Below are positions 61,434 through 64,000 of a stretch of 64,000 nt of DNA, piece after piece. Origin of the DNA: Streptomyces sp. NBC_01244 (GTDB lineage Bacteria; Actinomycetota; Actinomycetes; Streptomycetales; Streptomycetaceae); assembly GCF_035987325.1 (NCBI RefSeq), contig NZ_CP108488.1, forward strand, positions 2,852,001-2,916,000, read 5' to 3'. Every line of letters begins with the position of its first letter. The first letter of the stretch is position 1. Under the pieces are notes generated by a model, which was given only the letters and a program-made list of their open reading frames with translations, was not told where the DNA came from and did no database searches. The position numbers were made by a program, and so were the translations under genes.

Positions 61434-61760
61434 CTGCATTCACTCCCGAAGTGGGCGGCTCCCCGCCGGGAGCGGGGAAACGTCGGACTCTTGCCGTCGG
61501 TGGCAACGAGCGGGACCGCGGATTCATTCCGGGACCCGACGCGTGTTTCAGAAATTCCATGCTCGCACACCCCCGCGCGGTGGTGGGTCCCCACGAGGTC
61601 TCCGTGCCGGGCGGGCGAATTCGTCACATCGACACTATCGGCATCGTCAAAGTGACGTGAAGCAGTTATGATAGATAACGTCAAATAGACGAGAAGTCGA
61701 AGCGATGGCTTCAGAGTGGCTTCAGAAGTCCCTTGTCGCAGAACAGAAAGGGTGCGTGTC
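61434..61760. promoter_or_regulatory. Divergent erpA-nadA control region
   Basis: 327 bases without a gene. GTCAAAGTGAC (61646-61656) and GTTATGATAGATAAC (61665-61679) are palindrome-like, AT-rich for this genome and only 8 bases apart. The TATGAT inside the second resembles a -10 for rightward transcription of nadA. They could be operators for a NAD-responsive or Fe-S-responsive regulator; the regulator is not identified. Confidence 0.5.
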
Positions 61761-62954
61761 GTGACCACCGCCCAGCCTTTGGACAACCAGCCTTTGGACG
61801 TCCAGCCGACGCCCCTTGCCTTGCTGCTGCTCGGCCGTGAGGCCGACCCCAAGAGCGAGCGCGGGGTGGAATGCCCCGGCGACCTGCCCTCGCCGTCGGA
61901 CCCGGACCTCGTGGCGCGCGCCCGCGCCGCCAAGGAGAAGCTCGGGGACAAGGTCTTCATCCTCGGCCACCACTACCAGCGTGACGAGGTCATCGAGTTC
62001 GCCGACGTCACCGGTGACTCCTTCAAGCTCGCCAAGGACGCGGCCGCCAGGCCGGAGGCCGAGTACATCGTCTTCTGCGGCGTCCACTTCATGGCCGAGT
62101 CCGCGGACATCCTCACCTCGGACGCCCAGAAGGTGGTCCTGCCGGACCTGGCCGCCGGCTGCTCGATGGCCGACATGGCCACCGCCGAGCAGGTCGCGGA
62201 GTGCTGGGACGTGCTGACCGAGGCCGGTATCGCCGGAGCCACCGTCCCCGTCTCGTACATGAACTCCTCGGCCGACATCAAGGCCTTCACGGGCAAGCAC
62301 GGCGGCACGATCTGCACCTCGTCCAACGCGAAGAAGGCCCTGGAGTGGGCGTTCGAGCAGGGGGAGAAGGTGCTCTTCCTCCCGGACCAGCACCTGGGCC
62401 GCAACACCGCCGTCCGCGACATGGGCATGACCCTCGACGACTGCGTGCTGTACAACCCGCACAAGCCGAACGGCGGCCTGACCGTCGAGCAGCTGCGGAA
62501 CGCCAAGATGATCCTGTGGCGCGGTCACTGCTCGGTGCACGGCCGGTTCTCGGTCGACTCGGTCAACGACGTGCGCGCCCGCATCCCCGGCGTGAACGTG
62601 CTGGTCCACCCGGAGTGCAAGCACGAGGTCGTGGCGGCCGCGGACTACGTCGGCTCCACCGAGTACATCATCAAGGCGCTGGAGGCGGCCCCGGCCGGCT
62701 CCAAGTGGGCCATCGGCACAGAGCTGAACCTCGTCCAGCGTCTGGCGAACCGGTTTGCCGCCGAGGACAAGCAGGTCGTCTTCCTCGACAAGACGGTCTG
62801 CTTCTGCTCGACCATGAACCGCATCGACCTCCCCCACCTGGTGTGGACCCTGGAGTCCCTGGCCGAGGGCAACCTCGTCAACCAGATCCAGGTCGACAAG
62901 GAGACCGAGAGCTTCGCCAAGCTCGCCCTGGAGCGGATGCTCGCGCTTCCGTAG
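61761..62954 (+). CDS. nadA: Quinolinate synthase NadA
   Basis: 397 aa from GTG 61761 with AAAGGG upstream. A 4Fe-4S enzyme condensing iminoaspartate and dihydroxyacetone phosphate into quinolinate for NAD synthesis. Likely cluster ligands are C106 (VFCGVHFM), C286 (HPECKHEV) and C349 of the CFC pair (TVCFCSTMNR). The actinobacterial N-terminal extension of about 55 residues includes a small QPLDNQPLD duplication. The usual nadB and nadC partners are not in the window. Confidence 0.95.
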   Translation: MTTAQPLDNQPLDVQPTPLALLLLGREADPKSERGVECPGDLPSPSDPDLVARARAAKEKLGDKVFILGHHYQRDEVIEFADVTGDSFKLAKDAAARPEAEYIVFCGVHFMAESADILTSDAQKVVLPDLAAGCSMADMATAEQVAECWDVLTEAGIAGATVPVSYMNSSADIKAFTGKHGGTICTSSNAKKALEWAFEQGEKVLFLPDQHLGRNTAVRDMGMTLDDCVLYNPHKPNGGLTVEQLRNAKMILWRGHCSVHGRFSVDSVNDVRARIPGVNVLVHPECKHEVVAAADYVGSTEYIIKALEAAPAGSKWAIGTELNLVQRLANRFAAEDKQVVFLDKTVCFCSTMNRIDLPHLVWTLESLAEGNLVNQIQVDKETESFAKLALERMLALP

Positions 62955-62987
62955 CCCGGCCCGGCGGCAACGACCGGCGACAACGAC

Positions 62988-63023
62988 CGAAGGGCCGCCC
63001 CTCGTGCGAGGGGCGGCCCTTCG
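62988..63023. terminator. Bidirectional terminator after nadA
   Basis: A perfect 17-bp inverted repeat (62988-63004 with 63007-63023) lies between nadA and the converging RND gene. Confidence 0.87.
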
Positions 63024-63086
63024 GCGTGTGGGTGCGTACGGACCTCGGCCGTCAGGCCTCAGTCCTCCGTCCTCCGTCCTCAGACC

Positions 63087-64000
63087 TCAGACCTTGACCG
63101 GGCTCTCGTCCTCCGCGGAGGCGGACGGGGCCGGGACCACGGTCAGGCGGGCCGTCTTCTTCGCGCTGCGGCGCTCCTTGCGGAGCTCCAGCATCGTGTA
63201 GAGGGTCGGCACCAGGAGCAGGGTCAGCAGGGTGGAGCTGATCAGGCCGCCGATGACGACCACCGCGAGCGGCTGCGAGATGAAGCCGCCCTCGCCGGTG
63301 ACGCCCAGCGCCATCGGGAGCAGCGCGAAGATCGTCGCCAGTGCCGTCATCAGGATCGGGCGCAGACGGTGGCGGCCGCCCTCGACGACCGCCTCGATCA
63401 CGCCGTAGCCCTGGGCCCGGTACTGGTTGACGAGGTCGATCAGGACGATCGCGTTGGTCACGACGATGCCGATGAGCATCAGCATGCCGATCAGCGCCGG
63501 GACGCCGAGCGGGGTGCCGGTGACCAGGAGCAGGCCGAGCGCGCCGGTCGCCGCGAAGGGGATGGAGACCAGCAGGATCAGCGGCTGGACCAGCGAGCGG
63601 AACGTGGCGACCAGCAGCATGAACACGATCGCGATGGCCGCGAGCATGGCCAGGCCCAGCTGGCCGAAGGCCTCGCTCTGGTCCTGTCCGACGCCGCCGA
63701 TGGTGGCCGTGGCGCCCGCGGGCAGGTCCAGGGCCTTGATCTTCGACTGCAGGGTGGAGCTGACGGCGCCGGTGTTGTCGCCGACCGGCTTCGCGCTGAT
63801 GGTCGCGGCGCGGGCGCCGTCGATCCGGGTCATCGCGACGGGGCCGGGGACCTCCTTGACCTCGGCGATGTCACCGAGCTTCACCGGGCCGACGGGCAGC
63901 GCCCGCAGCTCGGCCAGGGTGGTGGCCGGCTGTGCGGACTTGATGACGATGTCCCGCTCGGTGTCGTCCAGTACGGCCTTGCCCGCCGGGTTGCCGCGTA
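63087..64000 (-). CDS. RND-family efflux permease, C-terminal part (runs off window)
   Basis: The frame stays open to the right window edge; about 304 residues of the C-terminal half are seen. A periplasmic-type PN/PC segment (TISAKPVGDNTGAVSSTLQS) is followed by six membrane helices (AIAIVFMLLVATF, LILLVSIPFAATGALGLLLV, LIGMLMLIGIVVTNAIVLIDLV, ILMTALATIFALLPMAL and so on), typical of the AcrB/CusA HAE-type family. A short charged C-terminal tail ends in DESPVKV. Export substrate unknown; HAE-type RND pumps are present but not common in actinobacteria. Confidence 0.88.
   Translation of the reverse strand, partial: RGNPAGKAVLDDTERDIVIKSAQPATTLAELRALPVGPVKLGDIAEVKEVPGPVAMTRIDGARAATISAKPVGDNTGAVSSTLQSKIKALDLPAGATATIGGVGQDQSEAFGQLGLAMLAAIAIVFMLLVATFRSLVQPLILLVSIPFAATGALGLLLVTGTPLGVPALIGMLMLIGIVVTNAIVLIDLVNQYRAQGYGVIEAVVEGGRHRLRPILMTALATIFALLPMALGVTGEGGFISQPLAVVVIGGLISSTLLTLLLVPTLYTMLELRKERRSAKKTARLTVVPAPSASAEDESPVKV

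Overview
The window is a 64-kb piece of a very high-GC actinobacterial chromosome, almost certainly from a Streptomyces. The evidence is codon use with G or C in nearly every third position, many GTG and some TTG starts, a trpE-trpG fusion behind a Trp leader peptide, the QcrABC/CtaCDEF respiratory branch, a PASTA-domain kinase, and adjacent NlpC/P60 proteins. Gene order resembles the conserved actinobacterial core block that I recall from Mycobacterium tuberculosis Rv2175c to Rv2204c (Rv2175c, pknL, aroG, plsC, ArsA-like ATPase, SRPBCC protein, fadD15, pimB, NlpC/P60, trpD, ctaE-qcrCAB, ctaC, sugar kinase, HesB/ErpA). That comparison is from memory, not from a search.

Left part (1-15.6 kb): thiE, an Rv2175c-like DNA-binding protein and an FAD oxidoreductase read leftward. 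A TPP riboswitch precedes thiO-thiS-thiG reading rightward. An apparently acquired patch follows (about 5.6-8.93 kb): an XRE/TPR regulator coupled to a small monooxygenase-fold protein, two tiny divergent ORFs, and a solitary TnpB element. Next come the PASTA kinase, endonuclease IV, a DUF4396 membrane protein behind a CsoR/CstR-like operator, a sulfite-oxidase-like protein, bacterioferritin, its ferredoxin Bfd (with an iron box), and class II DAHP synthase.

Middle part (15.6-46.5 kb): a Trp leader peptide and attenuator precede the TrpEG fusion. Then follow a D-lactate-type dehydrogenase, PfkA, a two-component pair, PlsC, an esterase, an EEP phosphatase, glucokinase, an ArsA-like protein with an abnormal P-loop, an SRPBCC protein, a metallophosphoesterase, FadD15-type acyl-CoA ligase, cholesterol oxidase, PimB-type mannosyltransferase, a lipoprotein metallopeptidase, two NlpC/P60 hydrolases, a NYN-domain nuclease, a rhomboid protease coupled to a stand-alone RAM domain, a PLP enzyme about 290 bases downstream of a SAM-IV riboswitch, and trpD.

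Right part (46.5-64 kb): the aerobic respiratory chain (ctaE-qcrCAB, ctaCDF) is interleaved with a degenerate receiver-domain protein and an L,D-transpeptidase lipoprotein. It is followed by a cysteine desulfurase fused to TusA, a PfkB-family kinase, two poorly known proteins, ErpA, NadA and the 3' part of an RND efflux pump that runs off the window. Sulfur and iron-sulfur handling recurs: ThiS/ThiG, desulfurase-TusA, ErpA, NadA, Bfd and the Rieske protein.

The most noteworthy non-coding signals are the three RNA regulators (TPP, Trp attenuator, SAM-IV), a two-copy family of long hairpins whose arms differ between copies yet stay complementary, a composite repeat family that sits at gene 3' ends in at least four intergenic regions, and several short tandem repeats. 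I found no clear-cut new defence system or biosynthetic cluster. The best candidate for something undescribed is the small divergent peptide/regulator locus beside the TnpB element.
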